Below are positions 44,390 through 53,052 of a DNA stretch of 64,000 nt, piece by piece; the stretch's first letter is position 1; every line of letters begins with the position of its first letter. The notes beneath the pieces were generated by a model that did not search any database, had not been told where the DNA came from, and saw only the letters and a program-made list of their open reading frames with translations. Where the stretch lies: NCBI GenBank assembly GCA_963931525.1, contig OZ007023.1, forward strand, positions 1,736,001 to 1,800,000. Direction: 5' to 3'. The position numbers and the translations under genes were made by a program. This DNA is from Fimenecus sp900545625 (GTDB lineage: Bacteria; Bacillota; Clostridia; Oscillospirales; Acutalibacteraceae).

Positions 44390-44418
44390 TATGTATGACC
44401 GCGCGAATTGGCATATTC
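44390..44418 (-). promoter_or_regulatory. Sigma-E-like sporulation promoter of spoIVFA-spoIVFB
   Basis: Minus strand: GAATAT (44418-44413), 15 bases, then CATACATA (44397-44390), close to the Bacillus sigma-E consensus (-35 GAATATT-like, -10 CATACAxT). The predicted start is about 16 bases before the ATG. No sigma-A-type promoter is evident here. Confidence 0.6.
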
Positions 44419-44461
44419 CGAAAGAATTTCCGAAAAATTTTGAAAAAATGAAAATTAGGTC

Positions 44462-44490
44462 TTGATTTTTCGCCGTAACTTCGCTATAAT
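44462..44490 (+). promoter_or_regulatory. Promoter of tRNA-Val
   Basis: TTGATT (44462-44467) and perfect TATAAT (44485-44490), 17 bases apart, 19 bases before the tRNA. Confidence 0.82.
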
Positions 44491-44509
44491 ACAACAGCAA
44501 CTTGCGCTT

Positions 44510-44585
44510 GGACGTTTAGCTCAGTTGGTAGAGCATTCGCTTGACGTGCGAAGGGTCAGCGGTTCGAGTCCGTTAACGTCCACCA
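44510..44585 (+). tRNA. tRNA-Val (anticodon GAC)
   Basis: Acceptor GGACGTT (44510-44516) pairs with AACGTCC (44575-44581). D arm AGCTCAGTTGGTAGAGC, anticodon stem around loop TTGACGT with anticodon GAC, T arm GCGGTTCGAGTCCGT. Discriminator A and encoded CCA at 44583-44585. Confidence 0.96.
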
Positions 44586-44586
44586 G

Positions 44587-44622
44587 AAAAAGCACCGGAT
44601 CTTTTGACCCGGTGCTTTTATT
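44587..44622. terminator. Terminator between tRNA-Val and the GPH symporter
   Basis: AAAAGCACCGG, 9-base loop, CCGGTGCTTTT followed by more T. Serves the tRNA and probably the converging transporter gene. Confidence 0.82.
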
Positions 44623-44640
44623 TTTCTTAAATCTTGCAAT

Positions 44641-46086
44641 TTATTTTTCTGCCGCGCTTTCGCTTTGCGCACGCGACTCCAGATCCGCGATGATCTCGTG
44701 TTGGCGGCTCTCTGTGATGTCATAGAAAAGCATGGGGATGATGCATAAAACGCAGCTGATGACCGTGGTAATAATCATCACATTGAAAATCGGTGTACGC
44801 ACATTTTCTAAAAACAGCACATCATAGTCGTTTTGCAGCCCATAGCGCTCATAAAACCACGGTAAGATCAGGCTTGTGAGCATCCCCGCGCCGGTCGTGA
44901 GCATGCCGCTGAACTGCGTGATAAAGCCCTCGAGTCGTTTGCCGGTCTTCCACTGCTGATAATCAAACACGTCCGCTGTGATCGCGGAGGTGATGACCCC
45001 GTCGCCGCCGATGGACGCAGTCGCCAAATACAGGAACAGCAGGAAGAGGAACGCATTATCCATAGCAAACAGCATTACAATCGAAAATACTGCCCGCAGC
45101 AGGTTGAACCAAAGGATGCACGCGCGCTTGCCGAGTTTTTTAGCTAACAGGGGTGCCAGCAGCATCCCCGGTACGGAAGCCGTACCGATCACAGCATTCA
45201 TAAGCCCTAACGCGGTCTCGCTTTGCATGGCGTAGACACAATACCAGGTCAAAATACTGCCGATGCCGTACTTTAAGCCGCCCAGCACGCTGTAAAGCGT
45301 CATCATCCAGAAATAGCGGTTTGTCCCCACCTCTCGGATCCCGTCCAGAAAGCGCACGTGTGCAACATAATTTGCGGAAACAACGATTTTTTCTTTCGTG
45401 CCCCGAAATGTGATGATCCCCAGCAGCACACCGACCGCCGAAAAGATCGGGAACAGCACCCTGTATGCCGCAAAGCCGCGCATACCGTCCGGAAACAGCC
45501 CGGCAAGAATGGGGAAAAACAGGTTGACGATGGAGGGACCGAGGCTGTAAATGAATTGGCTTACGGAAAGCAAGAGCGTTCGCTCTTCACCATTGGGCGT
45601 GAGCACCTGCGCAAGACTTGTGAATGCCAGCGCATACAGCGACTGAAAGATCATCAATAAGGCATATACAAGCGAAAGCAGCACGCATTTGAGCGTGTAG
45701 TCGAGCGTATTCGGAATAAACGCCATAATGCACAAAAGTACCGCCGTCGGAACGCCCGTATACAGAAGGTACGGACGGAATTTGCCGTACTTTGTGTCGG
45801 TATTGTCCACAAGCATGCTGATAAACGGCGTTTTCACGAGATTGAGCACACTCATGATCAGTGACATCACGGCAAGATCCATCGGCGCGATGCCGTACGC
45901 AGAGCCCAAAAGCAGGCAGTTTGCGCTTAACGCCACATAACCAAACAGGGAATTGACGGTATTGACGCCGATGCCGCCAACGGAATAGGCGGAAAACTCA
46001 CGATACGAAATAAACTTTCCGTCTGCGGGCGTTTTCCAGTGGGCTTTGAAGTCGCCCACGATTTGCCGAACATTCAACTTGTGCAT
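44641..46086 (-). CDS. GPH-type (MelB-like) sugar:cation symporter
   Basis: Membrane transporter, 481 residues, 12 hydrophobic segments. EFSAYSVGGIGVNTVNSLFGYVALSAN at the N-terminus, DNTDTKYGKFRPYLL (the MFS_2/GPH loop with DxxxxxxGKxRP) and ITADVFDYQQWKTGKRLEGFI in the second half are typical. Imports glycosides with Na+ or H+; the sugar is unknown. ATG at 46086 after GGGAGAACAGCCAT; the extension to 46149 lacks a ribosome site. It stands alone between tRNA-Val and spoIVA terminators. Confidence 0.88.
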   Translation of the reverse strand: MHKLNVRQIVGDFKAHWKTPADGKFISYREFSAYSVGGIGVNTVNSLFGYVALSANCLLLGSAYGIAPMDLAVMSLIMSVLNLVKTPFISMLVDNTDTKYGKFRPYLLYTGVPTAVLLCIMAFIPNTLDYTLKCVLLSLVYALLMIFQSLYALAFTSLAQVLTPNGEERTLLLSVSQFIYSLGPSIVNLFFPILAGLFPDGMRGFAAYRVLFPIFSAVGVLLGIITFRGTKEKIVVSANYVAHVRFLDGIREVGTNRYFWMMTLYSVLGGLKYGIGSILTWYCVYAMQSETALGLMNAVIGTASVPGMLLAPLLAKKLGKRACILWFNLLRAVFSIVMLFAMDNAFLFLLFLYLATASIGGDGVITSAITADVFDYQQWKTGKRLEGFITQFSGMLTTGAGMLTSLILPWFYERYGLQNDYDVLFLENVRTPIFNVMIITTVISCVLCIIPMLFYDITESRQHEIIADLESRAQSESAAEK

Positions 46087-46207
46087 ATGGCTGTTCTCCC
46101 TATTTGTTGAAATACCATCTGTTAAAACACTATATCCTAACCATAACACAAATTGCCGGGCAATGGAATACGTAAAGCAAAAAATATATGAAAATCTTAC
46201 AGACAGA

Positions 46208-46242
46208 AAACCGCCTTTCCCGTTTTTGCCGGGAAAGGCGGT
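46208..46242 (-). terminator. Terminator of spoIVA
   Basis: Minus strand: ACCGCCTTTCCCGG, loop, CGGGAAAGGCGGT, then TTTT. Ten bases past the spoIVA stop. Confidence 0.82.
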
Positions 46243-46251
46243 CGGCTTTGG

Positions 46252-47730
46252 TCACAGGATGATGCAGATCAGCCCGTTGCAGCCCTCGTTGATGACGCGT
46301 TCGAGCGTTTCCTGCAGCTTCATGCGCGCATCGGCGGGCATATGGTACAGTTTGCTGCGAAGCCCCTCATTGACAAGCTCATTTAGGGATTTCCCGAAAA
46401 TATTGGAATCCCAAATCTTTTTCGGGTCCTCCTCGAATTCCTTGAGCAGGTACTTCACCAGCTCCTCCGACTGGCTCTCGCTGCCGACGACCGGGGCGAC
46501 CTCCGTTTGGATGTTGGCCTTGAGCATGTGTATGGACGGTGCGGACGCGGACAGCTTCACGCCGTACCGACCGCCCTGCTTAACGATCTCGGGTTCGTCG
46601 AGCGTCAGCTCATCTATGGTGGGCATGACGATGCCGTAGCCGGTCGCCTCTACCTCATCAAGCGCGGATTTTAAGCGGTCATAGGCGCGCTTAATTTCAG
46701 CAAGCGCACACATTTGGGAAACGAGCCCCTGTTCCCCGTCGATCTGCAGCCCTGTTTTTTCGGAAAGCACCTGATAGAACAGGTCGCCGTTCATCGTGAC
46801 GGAGATCCATGCGCTCCCTTGCCCGAGCTGCATGCTGCTGACCTTCGCGTCGGTCACATATTCGCAGCGCTTAAGCTCCTCTGTCAGGAGTGCAACATCC
46901 CGCACGAGCGTCATGCCCTGCGCCGCAGCGTTGACGCTTGCATATACGGCGCTGCGCAGTTTATGCTCCGCAGGCAGTGATACGAGCCACGACGGCAGGT
47001 CAACGGAGATCTCCCGAATCGGGAATTCAAAAAGCACCTGCGTCAAAATCTCCTTGATGTCCGTTTCGGAAAGCTCCAGGCAGTTGACGGGCAGCACGGG
47101 GACGGTATATGTTTCGCACAGCTGTGCAGCGAGCGCCTGCGCACTGTCCGACTGCGGATAGGTGCAGTTGAGCAGGACGATAAACGGCTTATTGAGGGCT
47201 TTGAGTTCCGAGATGACCCGCGCCTCCGCCTCCTCATACTCGGCGCGCGGGATGTCGGAAATACTGCCGTCGGTGGTGATGACAAGTCCGATGGTCGAGT
47301 GCTCGGTGATGACCTTCTGTGTGCCGATCTCCGCCGCTTCCGAAAACGGGATCTCCTGATCCGACCACGGTGTGCGCACCATGCGCGGGCCGTCGCCCTC
47401 GATATACCCAAGGGAACTTGGCACGATGTACCCCACACAGTCGATCATGCGCACCGAAAACGATGCGTTATCCGGCAGATGCACCTCCACGGCGTTTTCG
47501 GGGATAAACTTCGGCTCCGTAGTCATGATCGTCCTGCCCGCCGAGGACTGCGGCAGCTCATCGACCGCGCGCGTCTGCGCGGCGCTGTCCTCTATGTTCG
47601 GCAGAACGAGCGTATCCATGAACCGTTTAATAAAGGTGGATTTGCCGGTACGCACGGGGCCGACAACACCGATATAGATGTCGCCCTGCGTGCGCTCGGC
47701 GATATCCCTGTATATGCTTTGATTTTCCAT
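46252..47730 (-). CDS. spoIVA: Stage IV sporulation protein A, coat morphogenetic ATPase
   Basis: 492 residues. The P-loop GPVRTGKS is at 24-31 with SpoIVA-specific VVGPVRTGKSTFIKRFMDTLV; SAGRTIMTTEPKFIPENAVEV follows, and the sensor-like region LLNCTYPQSDSAQALA. The C-terminal ends GCNGLICIIL as in the family, where it contacts the forespore membrane anchor. It polymerises with ATP to form the basement layer of the spore coat. Found with no frameshift, and the upstream gene (13 bases away) is the sipL-type partner. Diagnostic of an endospore former. Confidence 0.97.
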   Translation of the reverse strand: MENQSIYRDIAERTQGDIYIGVVGPVRTGKSTFIKRFMDTLVLPNIEDSAAQTRAVDELPQSSAGRTIMTTEPKFIPENAVEVHLPDNASFSVRMIDCVGYIVPSSLGYIEGDGPRMVRTPWSDQEIPFSEAAEIGTQKVITEHSTIGLVITTDGSISDIPRAEYEEAEARVISELKALNKPFIVLLNCTYPQSDSAQALAAQLCETYTVPVLPVNCLELSETDIKEILTQVLFEFPIREISVDLPSWLVSLPAEHKLRSAVYASVNAAAQGMTLVRDVALLTEELKRCEYVTDAKVSSMQLGQGSAWISVTMNGDLFYQVLSEKTGLQIDGEQGLVSQMCALAEIKRAYDRLKSALDEVEATGYGIVMPTIDELTLDEPEIVKQGGRYGVKLSASAPSIHMLKANIQTEVAPVVGSESQSEELVKYLLKEFEEDPKKIWDSNIFGKSLNELVNEGLRSKLYHMPADARMKLQETLERVINEGCNGLICIIL

Positions 47731-47743
47731 GTTTGCCCTCCTT

Positions 47744-49276
47744 TTAAACGCTCGGGATCAGCAGCTTGCATTTCGCATCCAGAACTTCGTTTTGCAAGTC
47801 GTTTTCACGCCGGATCGCTTCGACGGTGGTGTTGTAGCGGCGGGCGATCTCCCAAACGCTTTCACCCGCCTGTGCAAAATAGATGGTCAGTGCCGCAGCG
47901 GTACGGCGTTTCTTTTGTTCTTCATCCACCGAAACCTCAGAAAGGATCTGTATGGAAGTTTCCGAAAAGACCAATGCAGAAACGTCCAGTTCCACACGCG
48001 CATCCACTTGATCCTCTGCACTCAAAACAAAGCTCGTGCCCGTAACGGCAATGTGCGTTTCACAGGTCATGTCGGTGCTGCCCGCGGCAATGGGATGATG
48101 ATATGCGATGTCAAAGCTGCGCTCGGAATATCCGATCTGCCCGTCCCGACCGATATACAATAGCCCTACCGTCACTTTACCGGAAACACGAAGTTCGCCC
48201 TCCGCAACGCAGGAAGTGCAGCCCAGATCCTTGCAGTGCATATCGAGCACTTCGGCTATGCCGACCCCTGTCGTATCCAGCGTCCCGCGGCAAAGGCAGG
48301 TATCCGATACACGGTCACAGAGGTTTTGGAAACACACCTGCTGCTGTTGCAGTCTTGTCTCATATTGCGTGGAATATGCGTCGAGCAGTACGTCTGTCTC
48401 GAAATCCGTATATAAAGCGATCTGCGCCGACACGGATACGTTCGCGTCCAGAAGCCGCAGCGCGCCGCTCGCATCGGTTTTTGCGGCGACCTCCACGCCG
48501 CAGACCGTCAAAGCCGTATCCGCTGTGCAGTCCTCTTGCGCACCCTCGATCTCCACAATCTGGCTGATCGGCATGGAATGTTCCATGCGCTCCAGCCGTT
48601 TGCCGTCGCCGTCCGGGATATACAGGGTGCGCAGAACAAGTTCCCCTTTAATAAGCGCTTTGCCCGTGACCAGCTTTACGTCTTCTAACAGCGCGACCGC
48701 CTCGCTTCGCACAAGCTGTGCTATAGAAGGCTTTGCAGAACCGAGCTCGAGTGTCTCGCCGAGCGAAAAGATCCGTTCCGTGCAGCCCGCGAGCGTGGAT
48801 GCCGCGACGTGCTGTTTGCGCATCTGCACGCCGCCGCCCGAACAATCGCACAAAAGCGCCTGTTCTTCTTTTCCATAGATATGGAAAGCTACGGTAATGC
48901 TGCCGTGGATATCCATGCGGCGCGGAGAAGCGACACGGCAATTGACGTATGCACATTTTGCGCGCGCGCCCGCACAGCCGTTTTGCGCACCCGGGCAATC
49001 GGCATGTACGGAAAACGGGATGCTTTGCTCAAAGCAGCGCATGCCGCCCTCCTCGCACAAATACAGCACGCAAAGCTGCGCGGAACCCTCGCAGCTTACG
49101 CGGTCCGCGGCATTTTGCACGGCGTGGATGCGCGGGGTCAGCGTACATTTGAGCACACGGACGAGATCCGGGAAATATTCGGGCAGGGTCACATCGCTGT
49201 CTATCGGCTGCTCTAATGTGCTTTCAAACAGGCAGCGCCGCCTGGATAAGGCGATTTTTCCGGTTGTAAACTCCAT
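47744..49276 (-). CDS. sipL: SipL-type DUF3794/LysM spore coat protein
   Basis: 510 residues. The N-terminal DUF3794 (SPOCS) domains begin near EQPIDSDVTLPEYFPDLVRVLKC, and further copies are recognised around SVRGTL-like SEAVALLEDVKLVTGKALIKGEL and the third near EGELRVSGKVTVGLLYIG. A LysM motif closes the protein (GESVWEIARRYNTTVEAIRREN). In Clostridioides difficile the protein with this layout, SipL, binds SpoIVA. The N-terminal part is rich in Cys. It precedes spoIVA by 13 bases, so both are probably made together. Function inferred from layout and neighbour. Confidence 0.85.
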   Translation of the reverse strand: MEFTTGKIALSRRRCLFESTLEQPIDSDVTLPEYFPDLVRVLKCTLTPRIHAVQNAADRVSCEGSAQLCVLYLCEEGGMRCFEQSIPFSVHADCPGAQNGCAGARAKCAYVNCRVASPRRMDIHGSITVAFHIYGKEEQALLCDCSGGGVQMRKQHVAASTLAGCTERIFSLGETLELGSAKPSIAQLVRSEAVALLEDVKLVTGKALIKGELVLRTLYIPDGDGKRLERMEHSMPISQIVEIEGAQEDCTADTALTVCGVEVAAKTDASGALRLLDANVSVSAQIALYTDFETDVLLDAYSTQYETRLQQQQVCFQNLCDRVSDTCLCRGTLDTTGVGIAEVLDMHCKDLGCTSCVAEGELRVSGKVTVGLLYIGRDGQIGYSERSFDIAYHHPIAAGSTDMTCETHIAVTGTSFVLSAEDQVDARVELDVSALVFSETSIQILSEVSVDEEQKKRRTAAALTIYFAQAGESVWEIARRYNTTVEAIRRENDLQNEVLDAKCKLLIPSV

Positions 49277-49387
49277 TTCGACCTCTCCTCATAGGTTTAT
49301 TCAAAAAATAGATATTCAAATCCTGTCCGCATTATGCCTATCCGCGTAAACGTGCAATTTGCGGTTGCATGTTTCCCGCAGCTTTGC

Positions 49388-49393
49388 TATAAT
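49388..49393 (+). promoter_or_regulatory. Possible -10 box of the ArsB/NhaD-type permease
   Basis: Perfect TATAAT at 49388-49393 with no good -35 at 16-18 bases (CAATTT at 49365). The leader has a small AACCG...CGGTT hairpin (49410-49427) right before GGGGAGG. Confidence 0.4.
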
Positions 49394-49446
49394 ACTTACA
49401 AATCATGCAAACCGTATTTTGCGGTTTATGTGGGGAGGAATCGAAT

Positions 49447-50766
49447 TTGATACCCGCACTGGTTCTGTTTATCATCACCTACGTTCTGATGCTGGCGCTC
49501 CAGAAGTATCGCCCGTGGATCGCCTTGAGCTCCGCCGTGATCTTCATCATCATGGGCTACGCCGGGCTTTTCGAGATGGATATTCTCTCGGCGCTCGGCG
49601 CGGTGGACTATAACGTGCTTTTGATGATCGGCGGCACGATGGGGATCGTGAGCCTGTTCGTGGAAAGCAAAATGCCCGCGCGGCTTGCGGAAGTGCTCAT
49701 TTCCAAAGTCCCGGACGTCAAATGGGCGGTGACGGCGCTCGCGCTGTTTGCGGGCATCATTAGTGCGTTCGTCGACAACGTCGCTACGGTGCTGATGGTC
49801 GCGCCCATCGGACTTGCCATTTCGCGCAAGCTGAAGATCTCGCCCGTGCCTGTACTGATCGCCATTGCCGTCTCCTCGAATCTCCAGGGTGCGGCGACGC
49901 TTGTGGGCGATACGACGAGCATCCTTTTGGGCGGTTACGCCGACATGACCTTCTTGGACTTCTTCTGGATGCAGGGCAAGCCCGGTATTTTCTGGGGTGT
50001 GGAGCTCGGGGCGCTTGTCTCCCTGTTCGTACTGCTGTTCCTTTTCCGCAAGGAAAAACAGAAAGTAGACGCCAAGGTCGAAACCAAGGTGACAGACTAT
50101 TTCCCCACGGTTTTGATGCTGGGAACCGTCCTGCTTTTGATCCTCGCCTCGTTCCTGCCCGAGCCTGACGGCGGGGCGCTCCTTACGCTTTACAACCTGC
50201 GCAGCGGGCTGATCTGCTTTGTGCTTTGCGTCGTGGGCGTTGTGCGCGCATGCATCCGCAAAAAAGGCGCGGCACCCGTCAAGGCGGTGTTCAAAGAGCT
50301 GGACACCGACACCCTGCTTTTGCTGTTCGGCCTGTTTATGGTCATTGAGGGCATCCGTTCGGCGGGCGTCATTGACGCGGCGGCGAACCTGTTCTATACC
50401 GTTTCGGGCGACAACCCGTTCTTGCTGTATACGCTCATTGTGTTCGCTTCGGTGATCCTTTCTGCGTTCATCGACAACATCCCCTATGTTGCTACGATGC
50501 TGCCCGTCGTGCAGAGCATCGCCGCGCTGATGAACGGCGGCGCGGGCATGGCGCCTTACGTCTTCTATTTTGGCCTGCTCACGGGCGCGACGCTCGGCGG
50601 CAACCTGACGCCCATCGGCGCGTCTGCCAACATTGCGGCGATCGGTATTTTACGCAAAAACGGCGAAACGGTGCGCACGCGCGATTTTCTGCGCATCGGC
50701 GTCCCCTTCACTCTCTCCGCCGTGCTTGCGGGGTATATTTACATCTGGCTTGTCTGGGGACCGTAA
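49447..50766 (+). CDS. ArsB/NhaD/DASS-type ion permease
   Basis: 439 residues, about 11 hydrophobic segments, ion transporter superfamily. MIGGTMGIVSLFVESKMPARLAEVL, ALFAGIISAFVDNVATVLMVAPIGLA and SAFIDNIPYVATMLPVV in the second half are the two inverted-repeat signatures, with GGNLTPIGASANIAA. Candidate substrates include Na+/H+, arsenite, or dicarboxylates. Start is TTG at 49447 nine bases after GGGGAGG; an ATG at 49405 has no ribosome site. Isolated gene, divergent from the sipL-spoIVA unit. Confidence 0.82.
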   Translation: MIPALVLFIITYVLMLALQKYRPWIALSSAVIFIIMGYAGLFEMDILSALGAVDYNVLLMIGGTMGIVSLFVESKMPARLAEVLISKVPDVKWAVTALALFAGIISAFVDNVATVLMVAPIGLAISRKLKISPVPVLIAIAVSSNLQGAATLVGDTTSILLGGYADMTFLDFFWMQGKPGIFWGVELGALVSLFVLLFLFRKEKQKVDAKVETKVTDYFPTVLMLGTVLLLILASFLPEPDGGALLTLYNLRSGLICFVLCVVGVVRACIRKKGAAPVKAVFKELDTDTLLLLFGLFMVIEGIRSAGVIDAAANLFYTVSGDNPFLLYTLIVFASVILSAFIDNIPYVATMLPVVQSIAALMNGGAGMAPYVFYFGLLTGATLGGNLTPIGASANIAAIGILRKNGETVRTRDFLRIGVPFTLSAVLAGYIYIWLVWGP

Positions 50767-50787
50767 AAACATCCGAATATGACAATA

Positions 50788-50824
50788 GCCGCTTTTCCAA
50801 GGAACGGAAAAGCGGCCGTTTTCT
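50788..50824. terminator. Bidirectional terminator between the permease and araD
   Basis: GCCGCTTTTCC, AAGGAAC loop, GGAAAAGCGGC, then TTTTC. Shared by convergent genes. Confidence 0.82.
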
Positions 50825-50833
50825 TATACAAAA

Positions 50834-51535
50834 TTATTTTTGCTTTTTCTGCCCGTAGTAGGCGTTTTTGCCGTGCTTGCGCAGGAAGTGTTTATCGAGA
50901 AGCTCTTGCTGCATCGGCGGCAAAGCCGCATCCAGTGCCAAGTTGTGCCACGCCATGAACGCGATCTCTTCGAGCACGACGGCGTTGTGCACCGCCTCCT
51001 TCGGATTCTTGCCCCAGCAAAACGGGCCGTGGCTGTGCACCAAAACGGCGGGGACGCTGTCGGGGTCGAGGTGCCGGAACCGATCGACGATCACATTGCC
51101 CGTTTCCAGCTCATAACGGCCGCCGATCTCCTCCGCCGTCATCCGGCGCGTACAGGGGATCTCACCGTAAAAATAATCCCCGTGTGTCGTGCCGAGCGCC
51201 GGGACGCCGCGCCCCGCCTGTGCAAAAATCGTAGCCCAGCGCGAGTGTGTATGCACCACGCCGCCGATATTTTGGAACGCGCGGTACAAAACAAGGTGCG
51301 TGTCCGTGTCGGACGAAGGATTTAAGTCCCCCTCCACGGTTTTTCCCGTTTCCAGATCGACCACGACCAAATCCGAAGGTTTCAGCGCGTCGTATTCCAC
51401 ACCGGATGGCTTGATGACCATCAAGCCCTTTTGCCGGTCTACGCCCGACACATTCCCCCAGGTAAACGTCACAAGGTTATGTTTGGGGAGCTGCAGATTC
51501 GCCTCCCAAACCGCCTGTTTCAAATCTTCCAGCAT
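50834..51535 (-). CDS. araD: L-ribulose-5-phosphate 4-epimerase
   Basis: Class II aldolase-type zinc enzyme, 233 residues. NVSGVDRQKGLMVIKPSGVEYD near the N-terminus, HTHSRWATIFAQAG with the zinc HxH, and VLVHSHGPFCWGKNP with the third His. Converts L-ribulose-5-P to D-xylulose-5-P, the last step of arabinose breakdown. ATG at 51535, ten bases after the araA stop; last gene of araB-araA-araD. Confidence 0.95.
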   Translation of the reverse strand: MLEDLKQAVWEANLQLPKHNLVTFTWGNVSGVDRQKGLMVIKPSGVEYDALKPSDLVVVDLETGKTVEGDLNPSSDTDTHLVLYRAFQNIGGVVHTHSRWATIFAQAGRGVPALGTTHGDYFYGEIPCTRRMTAEEIGGRYELETGNVIVDRFRHLDPDSVPAVLVHSHGPFCWGKNPKEAVHNAVVLEEIAFMAWHNLALDAALPPMQQELLDKHFLRKHGKNAYYGQKKQK

Positions 51536-51545
51536 TCGCTCTTCC

Positions 51546-53024
51546 TCACTTCAGTTTCCACGCAAGGTCGGCTAAGAACAGGTCTTTTTCGAGCTGCTCG
51601 ACCGTCGTGCCTTTCCCGATGTGTACGAATTCAATATCCATCATCCGCGCCCAGTCGCGCATCTGCTCGGCGGTCACGTCGTGGCTCAACACCGTGTGGT
51701 GCGCGCCGCCCGCCGTGATCCAGCATTCCAAGCCCGTTTCAAGGTCAGGGTACGCTTTCCACATGACGCGCGCCACGGGGAGATTCGGCATTTCCATGAT
51801 CGGCTTGACGCACTCGATGTCCTGGCAAATGAGCCGCAGTCTGCCGCCCATGTCAATTAGGCTCACAACGATCGCCTTGCCCGCTTTGCCCTCAAAGACA
51901 AGGCGCGCGGGGTCTTTTTCGTTCATGCCGATGCCGAGGTGGTGTGTCTCGATGCGCGGCCGCCCTTCAGCGAGCGTCGGACAGACTTCGAGCATGTGTG
52001 CGCCAAGGCTGTATTTCTGCCCCTCAACGAGATGATAGGTATAATCTTCCATAAAGCCCGTGCCGCCGGTTTGCCCCTCGCTCATGGCTTTGAGGATTGC
52101 GGTCATGGCGGCGACTTTCCAATCCCCCTCGCCGCCGTAGCCGTAACCGAGCGCCATCAGGTGCTGGCTGGCAAGACCGGGAAGCTGCTCCATACCGTAA
52201 AGATCCTGGAACGTGTTGGAAAACGCCTTGCAGCCCTCGCGGTCAAGCATACGGCGAATGGCGATCTCCTCTTTCGCCTGATACCGAATAGCGTCGATAT
52301 TTTCCGTCGCTACATCGTAGTTTTCGGTATATTCGGATACAAGCGCGTCGATCTCTGCCTCGTTAACTTTTCCCATTTCCGTGACAAGATCGCCCACCGC
52401 CCAGGTGTTGACCTGCCAGCCGAGCTTCGCCTGCACCTCTACCTTGTCGCCTTCGGTCACAGCGACCTCGCGCATATTGTCGCCGAAGCGCATGACCTTG
52501 AGACTTTTGCTGGCCGCCACGCCCACGGCAGCGCGCATCCAGCTGCCTAAGCGCTCACGCACGGCGGGCTCCTGCCAATGCCCTGCAATCACTTTTCGCG
52601 GCATACGAAGCCGCGCGGCAATAAACCCGTGCTCGCGGTCACCGTGCGCCGCCTGGTTGAGATTCATAAAGTCCATATCGATCTCTTCGTTGGGGATCTC
52701 GCGGTTGTACTGCGTCGCAAAATGGCAGTATGGCTTTTGGAGATCCACAAAGCCGTTGATCCACATTTTAGAGGGACTGAACGTGTGGCACCAGGTGATC
52801 AGCCCTGCGCACCTCGGGTCATAATTCACCTCGCGCACGATGTTGTCGATCTCCTCATTCGTTTTTGCCGTGACCTTATACACGATCTTGCACGGCAAAG
52901 CGCCCGATGCGTTAAGCTCGTCCGCCATTTCCCGCGCGCGGCGGTCCACGATCTCGAGCACCTCGTCGCCGTACAGGAACTGGCTGCCCACCACGAACCA
53001 GAATTGATAGTCTTTCATATGCAT
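51546..53024 (-). CDS. araA: L-arabinose isomerase
   Basis: 492 residues. FWFVVGSQFLYGDEVL near the N-terminus, CHTFSPSKMWINGF, EMGKVNEAEIDALVSEY, and the metal-binding Glu/His in EGDWKVAAMTAIL, MEDYTYHL and ITAGGAHHTVLSHDV. Converts L-arabinose to L-ribulose. ATG at 53024 is preceded by GAGGTGATACT. Twenty-eight bases downstream of the kinase. Confidence 0.96.
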   Translation of the reverse strand: MHMKDYQFWFVVGSQFLYGDEVLEIVDRRAREMADELNASGALPCKIVYKVTAKTNEEIDNIVREVNYDPRCAGLITWCHTFSPSKMWINGFVDLQKPYCHFATQYNREIPNEEIDMDFMNLNQAAHGDREHGFIAARLRMPRKVIAGHWQEPAVRERLGSWMRAAVGVAASKSLKVMRFGDNMREVAVTEGDKVEVQAKLGWQVNTWAVGDLVTEMGKVNEAEIDALVSEYTENYDVATENIDAIRYQAKEEIAIRRMLDREGCKAFSNTFQDLYGMEQLPGLASQHLMALGYGYGGEGDWKVAAMTAILKAMSEGQTGGTGFMEDYTYHLVEGQKYSLGAHMLEVCPTLAEGRPRIETHHLGIGMNEKDPARLVFEGKAGKAIVVSLIDMGGRLRLICQDIECVKPIMEMPNLPVARVMWKAYPDLETGLECWITAGGAHHTVLSHDVTAEQMRDWARMMDIEFVHIGKGTTVEQLEKDLFLADLAWKLK

Positions 53025-53052
53025 AGTATCACCTCAAAAGTTGTATAAAGAT

